64,000 nucleotides of DNA from Micromonospora sp. NBC_00421 (GTDB taxonomy: Bacteria; Actinomycetota; Actinomycetes; Mycobacteriales; Micromonosporaceae). The notes under the pieces were generated by a model that saw only the letters and a list, made by a program, of their open reading frames with translations, made no database searches and was not told the DNA's origin. Of the stretch, positions 29,068 through 37,408 are shown piece after piece. Position numbers and translations under genes: made by a program. Positions within the stretch are counted from its first letter, which is position 1, and the number at the start of each line of letters is the position of its first letter. The stretch is from positions 5,150,001-5,214,000 of the forward strand of contig NZ_CP107929.1 of NCBI RefSeq assembly GCF_036017915.1. The letters are read 5' to 3'.

Positions 29068-29640
29068 TCAGAGGGGCCAACTGGCGAGCGGGGTGTAGCG
29101 GGGGCCGGGGCGGCTGTGCACCAGCACCATCCCGGTCGCCGGCCACCACTGACCGGTGTGGTCGTCGAGGGCGAGCCGATCGGCGTCCACCTCGGACGGG
29201 TCGAGCCGGTCCCCGGGGCGGGCCACCGTCAGGTGTGGGCGGAACGGTTTCCCGTCGTACGGCAGGCCGGTCCGACGCAGCTCGGCGCGGATCAGCCGGG
29301 CCAGCGTCCGCAGCGCGGCCACCTCGCCCTGGACGTCCACCCACAGCACGGTGGACCGGCCCTGTCCGAAGCGGCCCCCGCCGCCCAGCCGCAGCCGGGG
29401 CGGGCGGTCCCAGCCGGCGCGGGCGGTCCCGGCGGCCGACCCGAGGGCGTCCGCCACCTCGGGCAGCCGACCTGCCTCGACCTCACCGAGGAAGGCCAGT
29501 GTGACGTGCAGGTGGGCCGGCACGGCCAGGCGTACGTCGAGGCCGGCGGCGGTGGCCGTGCCGACCCGCAGGCGGGCCACCCGGGCGGTGAGTTCCGCGA
29601 CGGCGGACGGCGGCGGGTAGACCGCGACGAAGAGCCTCAC
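29068..29640 (-). CDS. thpR: RNA 2',3'-cyclic phosphodiesterase
   Basis: A 190-residue 2H phosphoesterase. Both catalytic motifs are present: HVTLAF (about 45-50) and HLTVAR (about 143-148), spaced as in LigT/ThpR. MRLFVAVYPPP is the typical N-terminus. It hydrolyses 2',3'-cyclic phosphate ends of RNA. GTG 29640 overlaps the stop of the upstream membrane protein gene (GTGA). Confidence 0.9.
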   Translation of the reverse strand: MRLFVAVYPPPSAVAELTARVARLRVGTATAAGLDVRLAVPAHLHVTLAFLGEVEAGRLPEVADALGSAAGTARAGWDRPPRLRLGGGGRFGQGRSTVLWVDVQGEVAALRTLARLIRAELRRTGLPYDGKPFRPHLTVARPGDRLDPSEVDADRLALDDHTGQWWPATGMVLVHSRPGPRYTPLASWPL

Positions 29641-30149
29641 GCCCGCCGGTCACGGGGGCGGCGATCGGCGCGGGTGGCGGGCAGCCCGAGCCCCGCCGAG
29701 GCCAGCAACCCCTCGACCCGGACCCGTTCGATCTCCCGGTCGACCCCGGTCAGCTCGGCCAGGTGCTCGACGATCCCCAATGCCCGGCAGGCGGCGCGGA
29801 GCCGGTCGTCGTACGCCTCGATCACCGACCGGTGGACGACCGAGCGACCGCCGGCGGCGAGCCGGTGGCGGCCCAGCCGCCGCAGGTCGGCGGCGAGAAG
29901 TTCGAGAGGCCGGCGGTCGGGCCGGTCCAGCTCGGTCAGGTCGACGTCCCGGGTGAGCGCGTCGGCGGCGAAGGCCCGGTCGAGCCGGGCGATGCTCCGG
30001 CGTTCCCGGCGGCGTTCCCGCCACTCGGACCAGCCGCAGACCACCCGGTCGGCGATCTCGTCGAGGCAGAAGAGCAGGACGAACACCACAGGCAGGCATG
30101 CCATGGCGAGGAAAGCCAGTATCAGCGTCAGCGTGCTCCCGCCTGCCAC
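29637..30149 (-). CDS. Membrane-anchored hypothetical protein
   Basis: A 170-residue protein with one N-terminal membrane helix (LTLILAFLAMACLPVVFVLL, about 7-26) followed by a basic, helical cytoplasmic part (WSEWRERRRERRSIARLDRA and on). It is seen in actinobacteria without known function. Its stop overlaps the thpR start, so the two are co-translated. Confidence 0.65.
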   Translation of the reverse strand: MAGGSTLTLILAFLAMACLPVVFVLLFCLDEIADRVVCGWSEWRERRRERRSIARLDRAFAADALTRDVDLTELDRPDRRPLELLAADLRRLGRHRLAAGGRSVVHRSVIEAYDDRLRAACRALGIVEHLAELTGVDREIERVRVEGLLASAGLGLPATRADRRPRDRRA

Positions 30150-30289
30150 ACCTCGACGCTACGGCCCACCGCCGCTGAGCGCCACCGCTTTGTTGCGGTC
30201 CGGAGTCGGTCCGCTCGCTCCTCCCGGCCACCGGCGACGCCGGGGCACGGGTGTCGGTCCGCACCGGCCGGTGGACAGCGGGTGACCGG

Positions 30290-31594
30290 TCACCGCCCGC
30301 TGGGGGTCAGCAACCGGGCCCGGGAGACCACGTAGAAGCGGGGCAGCGGCAGGACCCGGAAGCGCAGCCGGGCACCGGAGCGGCGTAGCTGCCAGGTAAG
30401 CGCGAGCAGGGCGGTGGCCAGCGAGATCAGTCCACCCATCCAGATGCTCGCCCCGGCACCCCAGGTCTCGGCGACCCAACCGATGATCGGCGCGCCGACC
30501 GGGTTGGTGCCCAGGAACACCAGCACCCACAGGGACATCACCCGCCCCCGGAACGCGGCGTCGGTGCCGAGCTGGACCCGCTGGTTGGCGGCCTGGGCGA
30601 AGAAGACCATGAAGAACCCGGTCGGCAGGAGCAGGGTCACCACCAGCCAGTACGCCGGGGCGAGGCCGACCAGGGTGCCGAACCCGGCACAGCCGACCGC
30701 CGCGCCGAGCACCAGCCAGACCGAGGGGCGGCTACGCCGACCGGTGCCGGCGAGCGCGCCGACCAGTGCACCGACCGCCAGCGCGGTGCTGAACAGGCCG
30801 AACGAGGCGGCCCCGGTGTGGAAGACCGTCTTGGCGAGCGCGGCGAGGGTGAGCTGGAAGTTGAACAGCGACATCCCGATGACCGACATGACCACCATCG
30901 GCAGCAGCAGGTCGGGGCGGCGCCTGACGTAACGCAGCCCGTCGACGATCTTCGCGGAGTCCCGTTCGCCGATCGGGAGGAGATCCTTGCGGTGCAGCTC
31001 GGCCGGGCGCATCCGGACCACGTTGGCCAGCGGCGCGATGGAGCTGACCGCAGTGAACAGGAAGACCGGGCCGACGTCGAAGGCGGCGATGGCCAGGCCG
31101 GCGACGGCCGGGCCGACGATCCGGGCCGAGTTGAACACCGCGGCGTTGAGGGAGAGCGCGTTGGGCAGCAGGGTGGTGCCGACCAGCTCGCTGACGAACG
31201 CCTGCCGGACCGGGGTCTCCACCGCGTTGGCGGTGCCGAGCAGGGCGGCGAACGCGAAGACGTGCCACAGCTCGACCAGACCGGTGAGCACCAGCAGGCT
31301 CATCCCCAGCGCCAGCACCGTCCAGAAGGCGTTGGCGACGAAGAGCAGCATTCGCTTGTCGTACCGGTCGGCAAGCCGGCCGGAGAGCAGGGTGAGCAGC
31401 AGCACCGGGGTGAACTGGAGCGCGGTCACCACGCCGAGCGCGGTGGCCGAGTTGTCGGAGAGCTCAAGGACGAGCCAGTCCTGGGCGATGAACATCATCC
31501 AGACGCCGATCAGTTTGATCAGCTGTCCGGTGGCGAAGAGCCGGTAGTTGCGGACTCGCAGGGACTGGAACATCGTGCTCAGCTTCGCCTGCAC
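30290..31594 (-). CDS. MFS transporter (MFS_3 type)
   Basis: A 434-residue exporter-type MFS protein with about 12 helices. Opens VQAKLSTMFQSLRVRNYRLF; the helix 2-3 loop is GRLADRYDKRMLL. GTG 31594 is preferred because GAGGAGG lies about 10 bases upstream; GTG 31633 would add 13 residues. It lies 66 bp downstream of a MarR gene in the same direction and is very likely controlled by it, a common drug-efflux arrangement. The cargo is unknown. Confidence 0.88.
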   Translation of the reverse strand: MQAKLSTMFQSLRVRNYRLFATGQLIKLIGVWMMFIAQDWLVLELSDNSATALGVVTALQFTPVLLLTLLSGRLADRYDKRMLLFVANAFWTVLALGMSLLVLTGLVELWHVFAFAALLGTANAVETPVRQAFVSELVGTTLLPNALSLNAAVFNSARIVGPAVAGLAIAAFDVGPVFLFTAVSSIAPLANVVRMRPAELHRKDLLPIGERDSAKIVDGLRYVRRRPDLLLPMVVMSVIGMSLFNFQLTLAALAKTVFHTGAASFGLFSTALAVGALVGALAGTGRRSRPSVWLVLGAAVGCAGFGTLVGLAPAYWLVVTLLLPTGFFMVFFAQAANQRVQLGTDAAFRGRVMSLWVLVFLGTNPVGAPIIGWVAETWGAGASIWMGGLISLATALLALTWQLRRSGARLRFRVLPLPRFYVVSRARLLTPSGR

Positions 31595-31660
31595 TCTTGG
31601 TGCGCCTCCTCGGGTCGCGTACGCGTCATCCACGGCGGACGGCGCGGACCCGGTGGGGCG

Positions 31661-32110
31661 TCAGGCGCGGGCGAGCTGCTGGAGGATCTCGGCGGCCCGC
31701 CGTAGCGTGTCGCGGTCGTCCTCCGTCAGCGCGGCGAGCCGGCTGGCCAGCCACTCGTCGCGGACCCGCTCGAACTGGTCGAGCACGGCCCGGCCCCCCT
31801 CGGTGGCCGCCAGGATGACCTGCCGGCCGTCGGTCGGGTGAGGGGTGCGCTGCACCAGGCCGCGCTCCTCCAGCTTCGCGACGATCTTGGTCATCGTCGG
31901 TGGCTGGACCCGTTCGACGTCGGCCAGTTCCCGGGGCGTCAGCGCGCCCGCCAGCCGGAGGCTGGTGAGCGCGGAGAGCTGGGTGACCGTCAGGTCGCCC
32001 ACCGGGCGGGCCTGCCGGACCCGCCTGTTGAGTCGGGTTATCGCATCACGCAGCTGGGGTGCCAGCTGCGCCGGTGGCACGCGGTTCGCCGTCACCGTCC
32101 GCTCCGTCAC
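31661..32110 (-). CDS. MarR family transcriptional regulator
   Basis: A 149-residue winged-helix repressor. DNA-binding part LTPRELADVERVQPPTMTKI followed by VAKLEERGLVQRTPHPTDGR (wing with the family DxR). GTG 32110 has no Shine-Dalgarno, so its transcript is probably leaderless. Inverted repeats directly abut the start, consistent with autorepression. It is first gene of a pair with the MFS exporter. Confidence 0.92.
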   Translation of the reverse strand: MTERTVTANRVPPAQLAPQLRDAITRLNRRVRQARPVGDLTVTQLSALTSLRLAGALTPRELADVERVQPPTMTKIVAKLEERGLVQRTPHPTDGRQVILAATEGGRAVLDQFERVRDEWLASRLAALTEDDRDTLRRAAEILQQLARA

Positions 32111-32111
32111 A

Positions 32112-32145
32112 GTCGTTAGCTTAACTAATGAGCCTGGCTAACGAC
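32112..32145 (-). promoter_or_regulatory. Candidate MarR operator
   Basis: GTCGTTAGC (32112-32120) and its exact complement GCTAACGAC (32137-32145) flank the marR promoter region; a nested TTAG-N5-CTAA (32116-32128) adds a second dyad. It lies 2-35 bases upstream of the marR start codon. Confidence 0.65.
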
Positions 32146-32236
32146 ACGCGATATGACCATGCTCACGAGGAGGAGTTCCGCCGTCGCGGACCGGGCATTC
32201 CGGTAGGGCTGCCCGGCCCGCGACGGCGGGGTGGCG

Positions 32237-33715
32237 CTACGTCAGCGCGGCCTCGATCGGCCCACGCAGGAAGTACAGCACGAACAGCACCGCCACCGCG
32301 TAGAGCAGCGGGTGGATCTCCCGCGCCTTACCCTTGGCCAGCTTGAGCAGGACGTAACTGATGATGCCCGCGCCGATGCCGTTGGAGATCGAGTAGGTGA
32401 ACGGCATCAGGGTGATGGTGAGGAACGCCGGGATGGCGATCTCGTAGTCGGTCCAGTCGATGGTCCGTACCGCGGTCATCATCAGGAACCCGACCACCAC
32501 CAGCGCCGTCGAGGCCGCCTCGAACGGGATCACCGTGGACAACGGCGACAGGAACATCGCCAACAGGAACAGGCCGCCGGCGACCAGGTTGGCCACCCCG
32601 GTCCGGGCACCCTCCGCGACCCCCGAGGCGCTCTCGATGTACGACGTGTTGCTGGAGACGCTCGCCGCGCCACCCGCCGCCGCGGCGATCGAGTCGACCA
32701 GCAGGATCTCCTTGGCCCGGGGCGGGGTGCCCTGCTCGTCGAGCATGCCACCCTCCTGGCCGATCGCGACCATCGTGCCCATCGTGTCGAAGAAGTCCGT
32801 GATCAACAGGGTGAAGACGAACATCAGCGGGATCAGCCAGCCGGCCCGTTCCCACGCGCCGAGCACGTTGAAGTTACCCAGCAGCGACAGGTCGGGGACG
32901 TCCACGATCCGCTCGGGCAGCTTCGGGACGTTCAACGACCAGCCCTCGGGGTTGGGCTTGCCGTCGACGAAGGACGGCCCCACCTTGGCCACCGCCTCCA
33001 CGACGATCGCCAGCGCGGTCGAGGCCAGGATGCCGATCAGGATCGCGCCACGCACCCGGCGCACCACCAGCACCAGCGTCACCAGCAGGCCGACCACGAA
33101 GACCAGCATCGGCCAGCTGACGATCTTGCCGTTGATGCCCAGCCCGACCGGCACGGTGCTGTTCGCCGCATCCGGCACCCGCCTGACGAAACCGGCGTCG
33201 ACCAGGCCGATGATGGTCAGGAACAGCCCGATGCCGACGCCGATCGCGGTCTTGAGCTGCGTCGGGACCGAGCGGAACACCGCCGTACGCAGGCCGGTGA
33301 GGACGAGGACGGCGATGAGCACACCCTCGATCACCACCAGCCCCATCGCGTCCGCCCAGGTCATCTCCGGGGCGATCTCGAACGCGACGAGGGCGTTCAC
33401 GCCCAGACCGGCGGCCAACGCCATCGGGAACCGGCCGACGACCCCCATCAGGATCGTCATCAGGCCGGCCACCAGCGCGGTCGCGGCGGCCAGGGCGGGA
33501 ATCGAGAGCTTCTGGTCGTCGCCGTCGGCGGCACCGCCGAGGATCAGCGGGTTCAGCACCACGATGTAGGCCATCGTGAAGAAGGTCGCCAACCCGCCCC
33601 GCACCTCGCGGCTCATCGTCGAGCCACGGGCGGAGATCTCGAAGAACCGGTCGAAACCGTTCCGGGGGTGGGCGGGATCGGGTGGAATGCCGTTGTCCGG
33701 CGGCGCAATGGCCAT
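32237..33715 (-). CDS. NCS2 family purine permease (AzgA/GhxP-like)
   Basis: A 492-residue permease with about 13 membrane segments. Family motifs: GLATFFTMAYIVVLNPLILG (about 41-60), AAGLGVNALVAFE, FTLLITDFFDTMGTMVAIG, the TSYIESASGVAEGARTG signature and VIPFEAASTALVVVGFLMM. This is the adenine/guanine/hypoxanthine branch, importing purine bases with protons. ATG 33715. It is divergent from the DUF2530 gene. Confidence 0.92.
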   Translation of the reverse strand: MAIAPPDNGIPPDPAHPRNGFDRFFEISARGSTMSREVRGGLATFFTMAYIVVLNPLILGGAADGDDQKLSIPALAAATALVAGLMTILMGVVGRFPMALAAGLGVNALVAFEIAPEMTWADAMGLVVIEGVLIAVLVLTGLRTAVFRSVPTQLKTAIGVGIGLFLTIIGLVDAGFVRRVPDAANSTVPVGLGINGKIVSWPMLVFVVGLLVTLVLVVRRVRGAILIGILASTALAIVVEAVAKVGPSFVDGKPNPEGWSLNVPKLPERIVDVPDLSLLGNFNVLGAWERAGWLIPLMFVFTLLITDFFDTMGTMVAIGQEGGMLDEQGTPPRAKEILLVDSIAAAAGGAASVSSNTSYIESASGVAEGARTGVANLVAGGLFLLAMFLSPLSTVIPFEAASTALVVVGFLMMTAVRTIDWTDYEIAIPAFLTITLMPFTYSISNGIGAGIISYVLLKLAKGKAREIHPLLYAVAVLFVLYFLRGPIEAALT

Positions 33716-33805
33716 CAGGTCCTCGCAGGTGATCTTCCGTTTGTCGCGCGCATCGTCCCAGATCAGCGGCGGGCCGGGAAAGTGCTACGCGGTACGCTTC
33801 TGCCC

Positions 33806-34063
33806 GTGCCACAGGAGCAACCACCCCGACCCGAGCCGCTCGACCCGCCGATGGTCCCGTTCGCGGTGGCCGGGCTGATCGCCTGGGCGGTGGCCGGCCT
33901 GGTGCTGCTGATCTTCTTCCGGGGCTGGCTCGACGAACACGGTCACCAGGGCTGGCTCTGGACCTGCCTGGCCGGGTTCCTGTGGGGCTTTCCCGGTCTG
34001 GCAGTGATGATGCGGCACGACGCCCACCGTCGTCGCCGTCGGCAGTCCACCCGTCAGGGCTGA
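33806..34063 (+). CDS. DUF2530 family small membrane protein
   Basis: An 85-residue protein with two predicted membrane helices (MVPFAVAGLIAWAVAGLVLL; LWTCLAGFLWGFPGLAVMM) and a basic tail HDAHRRRRRQ. It fits the actinobacterial DUF2530 family, function unknown. GTG 33806 is used because related proteins carry a similar Pro-rich lead; there is no Shine-Dalgarno, so it may be leaderless. It is convergent with the DUF3027 gene. Confidence 0.8.
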   Translation: MPQEQPPRPEPLDPPMVPFAVAGLIAWAVAGLVLLIFFRGWLDEHGHQGWLWTCLAGFLWGFPGLAVMMRHDAHRRRRRQSTRQG

Positions 34064-34099
34064 CCGCCCGCGCCGAGCTCCCGAACCCGGCCCGCCCGA

Positions 34100-34162
34100 G
34101 CGGACCAGCGGTCAGGAGGCGCGGACCAGCGGTCAGGAGGCGCGGACCAGCGGTCAGGAGGC
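34100..34162. repeat. 21-bp tandem repeat, 3 copies, spanning the DUF3027 stop codon
   Basis: GCGGACCAGCGGTCAGGAGG plus C, repeated at 34100, 34121 and 34142. The TCA in the last copy (34154-34156) is the DUF3027 stop; the same TCA recurs in the two copies past the gene. Confidence 0.97.
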
Positions 34163-34993
34163 GTCGGACGACTCCACCGGCGCGGACGACTCCACCGGAC
34201 CGGCAGCCCCGCTCACCGTCATCGACTCGACCGCGCTGTCGTCGTACACCGTGGGAAGCTCGTCGATCGCCGGCTCGGTGGTCTCCACCAGAGCCTCCGA
34301 GTGCGCACCGCAGCCGTGGTCGGCGCTGACCACCCGACCGTCGTCGGGTGCGTAGAAGTTGCCACAGGCCCCGAAGGTCTGCCGGAGCGCGCCGGCCAGC
34401 GGAAGGTAGAAACCACAGGTGCCGCAGCGGGCCGATGCGGGGGCGGCGGCGGAGATCGGCGCGGTCGGGCCGTGGTCCCCGTCGTACCAGCGCTGGGCCG
34501 CCTCGGCCCGGCCCTCGCGGGACAGCACCCGGGGGCGACCGAGGCCAAGCTCCCAGGAGGTCTCCTCGACCGCCGGGTCGTCGGAGAGCAGGTACCCGGG
34601 GGCGAGCCGGTCGTCGTCCGACGGGGTGAGCAGCAGGTCACCGGGGCCGAGGTCACCCGGCTTGAGGCGTTCCTGCCAGGGCAACCAGCCGGGCGCGAGC
34701 AACGCGTCGGAGCCGGGCAGCAGCACCGTCTCACAGACGGTGACCTGCCTGCTGCGCGGAACCCGGGTGACGGTCACCGCCCAGCGCCAACCCCGGTAAC
34801 CACCGAGCAGACATTCGAAGTAGTGGGTGACGACCCGGTCGCCCTCGGCAACCGCCCGCAGGTGGTCACCGATGTCGGCGGGCTCCACCTCGGTGATGGC
34901 GTCGCGGGCCACCTCGACGGCGGTAGCGCAGACCTGGTCGAGGCGGGCGGCACGGGCGGGAGCGGGCCTGGTCACCAGACCATTGTTCCCCAT
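34154..34993 (-). CDS. DUF3027 family protein
   Basis: A 279-residue actinobacterial cytoplasmic protein. N-terminal all-alpha/beta part with RGWRWAVTVTRVPRSRQVTV, middle PWQERLKPGDLGPGDLL, then a probable zinc ribbon (CGTCGFYLPLAG, FGACGN, GCGAHSE; Cys at about 191, 194, 212, 230). The last 40 residues are Ser/Glu-rich. The function is unknown but the gene is widely conserved. The 3' end lies in a tandem repeat that duplicates the stop region. Confidence 0.85.
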   Translation of the reverse strand: MGNNGLVTRPAPARAARLDQVCATAVEVARDAITEVEPADIGDHLRAVAEGDRVVTHYFECLLGGYRGWRWAVTVTRVPRSRQVTVCETVLLPGSDALLAPGWLPWQERLKPGDLGPGDLLLTPSDDDRLAPGYLLSDDPAVEETSWELGLGRPRVLSREGRAEAAQRWYDGDHGPTAPISAAAPASARCGTCGFYLPLAGALRQTFGACGNFYAPDDGRVVSADHGCGAHSEALVETTEPAIDELPTVYDDSAVESMTVSGAAGPVESSAPVESSDAS

Positions 34994-35079
34994 GCGCGGT
35001 ACGCACCGACAGGCACTCCCCGAGTGAGTCTTCCCCCGTGGTGCGGCGTACCTGGATCAGATGGGCAAGGATGGTGCAC

Positions 35080-36720
35080 ATGCCGCTGTTCTCCCGCTCC
35101 GGGCGGTCCGTGCTGGGACGGACCGTCGGCACCGGCATCCGCACCACCCGCCTGCTGCTGCGGGGCTCGGTCAACGGCGGGCGCTGGGTGACCCGGCGGG
35201 CCGGGTCGGCCCGCGCGAAGGGCGCCGGCGGCGAGGCCGGCATGGTCCGCCTGTTCGACCTGCACGCACTCTCCTGCGCCGGCGACACGTTGATCGCCAT
35301 CGGCCTGGCCGGGACCATCTTCTTCGACGTGCCGCTCGGTGAGGCCCGCAGCAAGGTGGCGCTCTACCTGCTGGTCACGATGGTGCCGTTCGCGATGCTG
35401 GCACCCGTGGTCGGCCCGCTGCTCGACCACTTCCGGCACGGCCGCCGGTACGCGCTGGCCACCACCATGCTCGGCCGCGCCTTCCTGGCCTGGTTGATCT
35501 CCGACTACCTCGGCAGCCTGGGGCTCTATCCCGCCGCGTTCGGCGTGCTGGCGCTCTCCCGGGCGTACGGGGTGGCCCGCTCCGCCGCCGTACCCCGGTT
35601 GTTACCGGAGGGCCTCGGGTTGTCCCAGGTGGGGGCGCGGGCCAGCGTCTACGGCACGGTGGCCGGGGCGTTGGTGGTCCCGCTGGGGCTGGCGACGTTC
35701 TGGTTCGGGCCGCAGTGGCCGCTCCGGGTCGCCTCGGTCATCTTCCTGGTCGGCATGGTGATCGCGCTGCGGCTGCCGCCCAGGGCGGACTCGGACCCGC
35801 CCGAGCGGGTGCCCCGTCCGCTGCGGGCGCTGCGCCGCAAGGGGGACCGGCCGCTGGGCCGGGGGCGGCCGGCGGGTCGGCTGGTGATCGCCACCCTGAT
35901 CGGTGCGGCGGGGCTCCGCGCGCTCTACGGTTTCCTCCTGCTCTTCCTGGCGTTCGCGCTGAAGAAGGGGGACCTGACCAACGACTTCTTCGGCCGGCGG
36001 CTCAACGACCAGGCGGCGCTGGGCATGATCGGCGGGGCGCTGGCGCTCGGTGGATTCCTGGCCACCGCGGTCGGCACCCGGTTACGCATCCACCGGCCGG
36101 TGGCGATCCAGTCCAGCACGATGATCATCGTGGCCGGAGTGGGGATCCTGGCCGTGCTGAAGTTCTCGCTGCCGATGGTGGCCCTGTTCTGCCTGGTCGC
36201 AGCCCTGGCCAGCGGGATCGCCAAGCTCGCCGTCGACGCCTCGATCCAGGAACGCATCCCGGAGCGGTTGCGGGCCAGTTCCTTCGCCCACTCGGAAACC
36301 GTCCTGATGCTCGCCTTCGTCGCCGGTGGTGGGCTCGGCCTCGTACCGTTCGAGGGCCGGATCGGCATCGCGGTCGCCGCCGGGGTGGGCTTCCTCGCCG
36401 CCGCCCGGGGGGTCGTCGTCGCCGGCCGGCTGCGCACCCAGCGGCTGCTGGGCCGACCGTTGACCGACGAGGAGTTGGCCGCCCAGGACCAGGCCGACCT
36501 GACGACCGGTCAGCTGGCCGTCAGCGCCGACGATGCGGCGGCCGAGGCGGCGGCCCGGGCGGCACCGACCTCACCGGCACCGAGCGGGGCGGGCGGCTCC
36601 GCACCTCACGGCGACACGCTGGCCCCGCCTGGCTACCACATCTACCGACCGTCCTCGGCGGTCCCGGGCAGCGGCGTCGACGACGAGCAGCGACGGCAGT
36701 CACCGGGTTCGGTGTCGTGA
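35080..36720 (+). CDS. MFS transporter
   Basis: A 546-residue MFS protein: a basic N-terminal 55 residues (RSGRSVLGRTVGTGIRTTRL), then 12 hydrophobic helices starting at LFDLHALSCAGDTLIAIGLA, and a Pro/Ala-rich C-terminal tail (about 455-546). ATG 35080 is chosen for an upstream AAGG; GTG 35038 would add 14 residues. Its stop overlaps mqnB (GTGA), so the two are translationally coupled, which is common in actinobacteria. The cargo is unknown. Confidence 0.85.
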   Translation: MPLFSRSGRSVLGRTVGTGIRTTRLLLRGSVNGGRWVTRRAGSARAKGAGGEAGMVRLFDLHALSCAGDTLIAIGLAGTIFFDVPLGEARSKVALYLLVTMVPFAMLAPVVGPLLDHFRHGRRYALATTMLGRAFLAWLISDYLGSLGLYPAAFGVLALSRAYGVARSAAVPRLLPEGLGLSQVGARASVYGTVAGALVVPLGLATFWFGPQWPLRVASVIFLVGMVIALRLPPRADSDPPERVPRPLRALRRKGDRPLGRGRPAGRLVIATLIGAAGLRALYGFLLLFLAFALKKGDLTNDFFGRRLNDQAALGMIGGALALGGFLATAVGTRLRIHRPVAIQSSTMIIVAGVGILAVLKFSLPMVALFCLVAALASGIAKLAVDASIQERIPERLRASSFAHSETVLMLAFVAGGGLGLVPFEGRIGIAVAAGVGFLAAARGVVVAGRLRTQRLLGRPLTDEELAAQDQADLTTGQLAVSADDAAAEAAARAAPTSPAPSGAGGSAPHGDTLAPPGYHIYRPSSAVPGSGVDDEQRRQSPGSVS

Positions 36721-37367
36721 CGGGTCTGCTGGTGCTGACCGCCGTACCGGCCGAGGCGGAGGCGGTCCGGGCCGGCCTGACCGATCCGACGGTGACGGTC
36801 CGGGCGATCGGCGTGGGCCCGGCCGTGGCCGGTGCCACCACGGCCCGGCTGCTGGCCCTGGCCGAGGCCGCCGGCCGCCCGTACCGCGCGGTGGTCAGCG
36901 CGGGGATCGCCGGCGGCTTCGCCGGTCGGGCCCCGGTCGGCGGTACGGTGCTCGCCTCCCGCAGCGTCGCCGCGGACCTCGGGGCGGAGTCACCGACCGG
37001 CTTCATCCCCGTCGACGAGTTGGGCATGCCACCGGAACTGCTCGGTGGCGGCCCCGCCATCGAGGTCGACCCGATGCTGCTGGGCGTGCTGCGCGCCGCC
37101 CTCCCGGAGGCGGTGGTCGGAGCGGTGTTGACGGTCGGCACGGTCACCGGCACGGCCGAGAGCACCGCCGCACTGGCGGACCGGCACCCCGACGCGGTGG
37201 CCGAGGCCATGGAGGGGTACGCGGTGGCGATCGCCGCCGCGCAGGCCGGCATCCCCTTCGCCGAGCTGCGTACCGTCTCCAATCTGATCGGCCCCCGGGA
37301 CCGCGACGGATGGCGGATGCGCGCGGCGTTCACCGCCCTGACCGAGGCAGCCTGCGCGCTGTCCTGA
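36717..37367 (+). CDS. mqnB: Futalosine hydrolase
   Basis: A 216-residue nucleosidase-fold enzyme that cleaves futalosine to dehypoxanthine futalosine and hypoxanthine in the futalosine menaquinone route. GLLVLTAVPAEAEAVRAGL is the family opening; VVSAGIAGGFAGRAPVG and AEAMEGYAVAIAAAQAG (the nucleosidase ME-G motif) are diagnostic. GTG 36717 overlaps the MFS stop. mqnD lies 3 kb downstream. The stop region is part of a duplicated 16-bp motif. Confidence 0.92.
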   Translation: MTGLLVLTAVPAEAEAVRAGLTDPTVTVRAIGVGPAVAGATTARLLALAEAAGRPYRAVVSAGIAGGFAGRAPVGGTVLASRSVAADLGAESPTGFIPVDELGMPPELLGGGPAIEVDPMLLGVLRAALPEAVVGAVLTVGTVTGTAESTAALADRHPDAVAEAMEGYAVAIAAAQAGIPFAELRTVSNLIGPRDRDGWRMRAAFTALTEAACALS

Positions 37368-37404
37368 CCGATACGGCCCGGACGATGGCCTGACCGATAC
37401 GGCC
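37363..37404. repeat. 16-bp direct repeat starting at the mqnB stop
   Basis: CCTGACCGATACGGCC at 37363-37378 and 37389-37404 (26-bp period). The first TGA (37365-37367) is the mqnB stop; the second is a copy beyond the gene. Confidence 0.9.
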
Positions 37405-37408
37405 GGGG

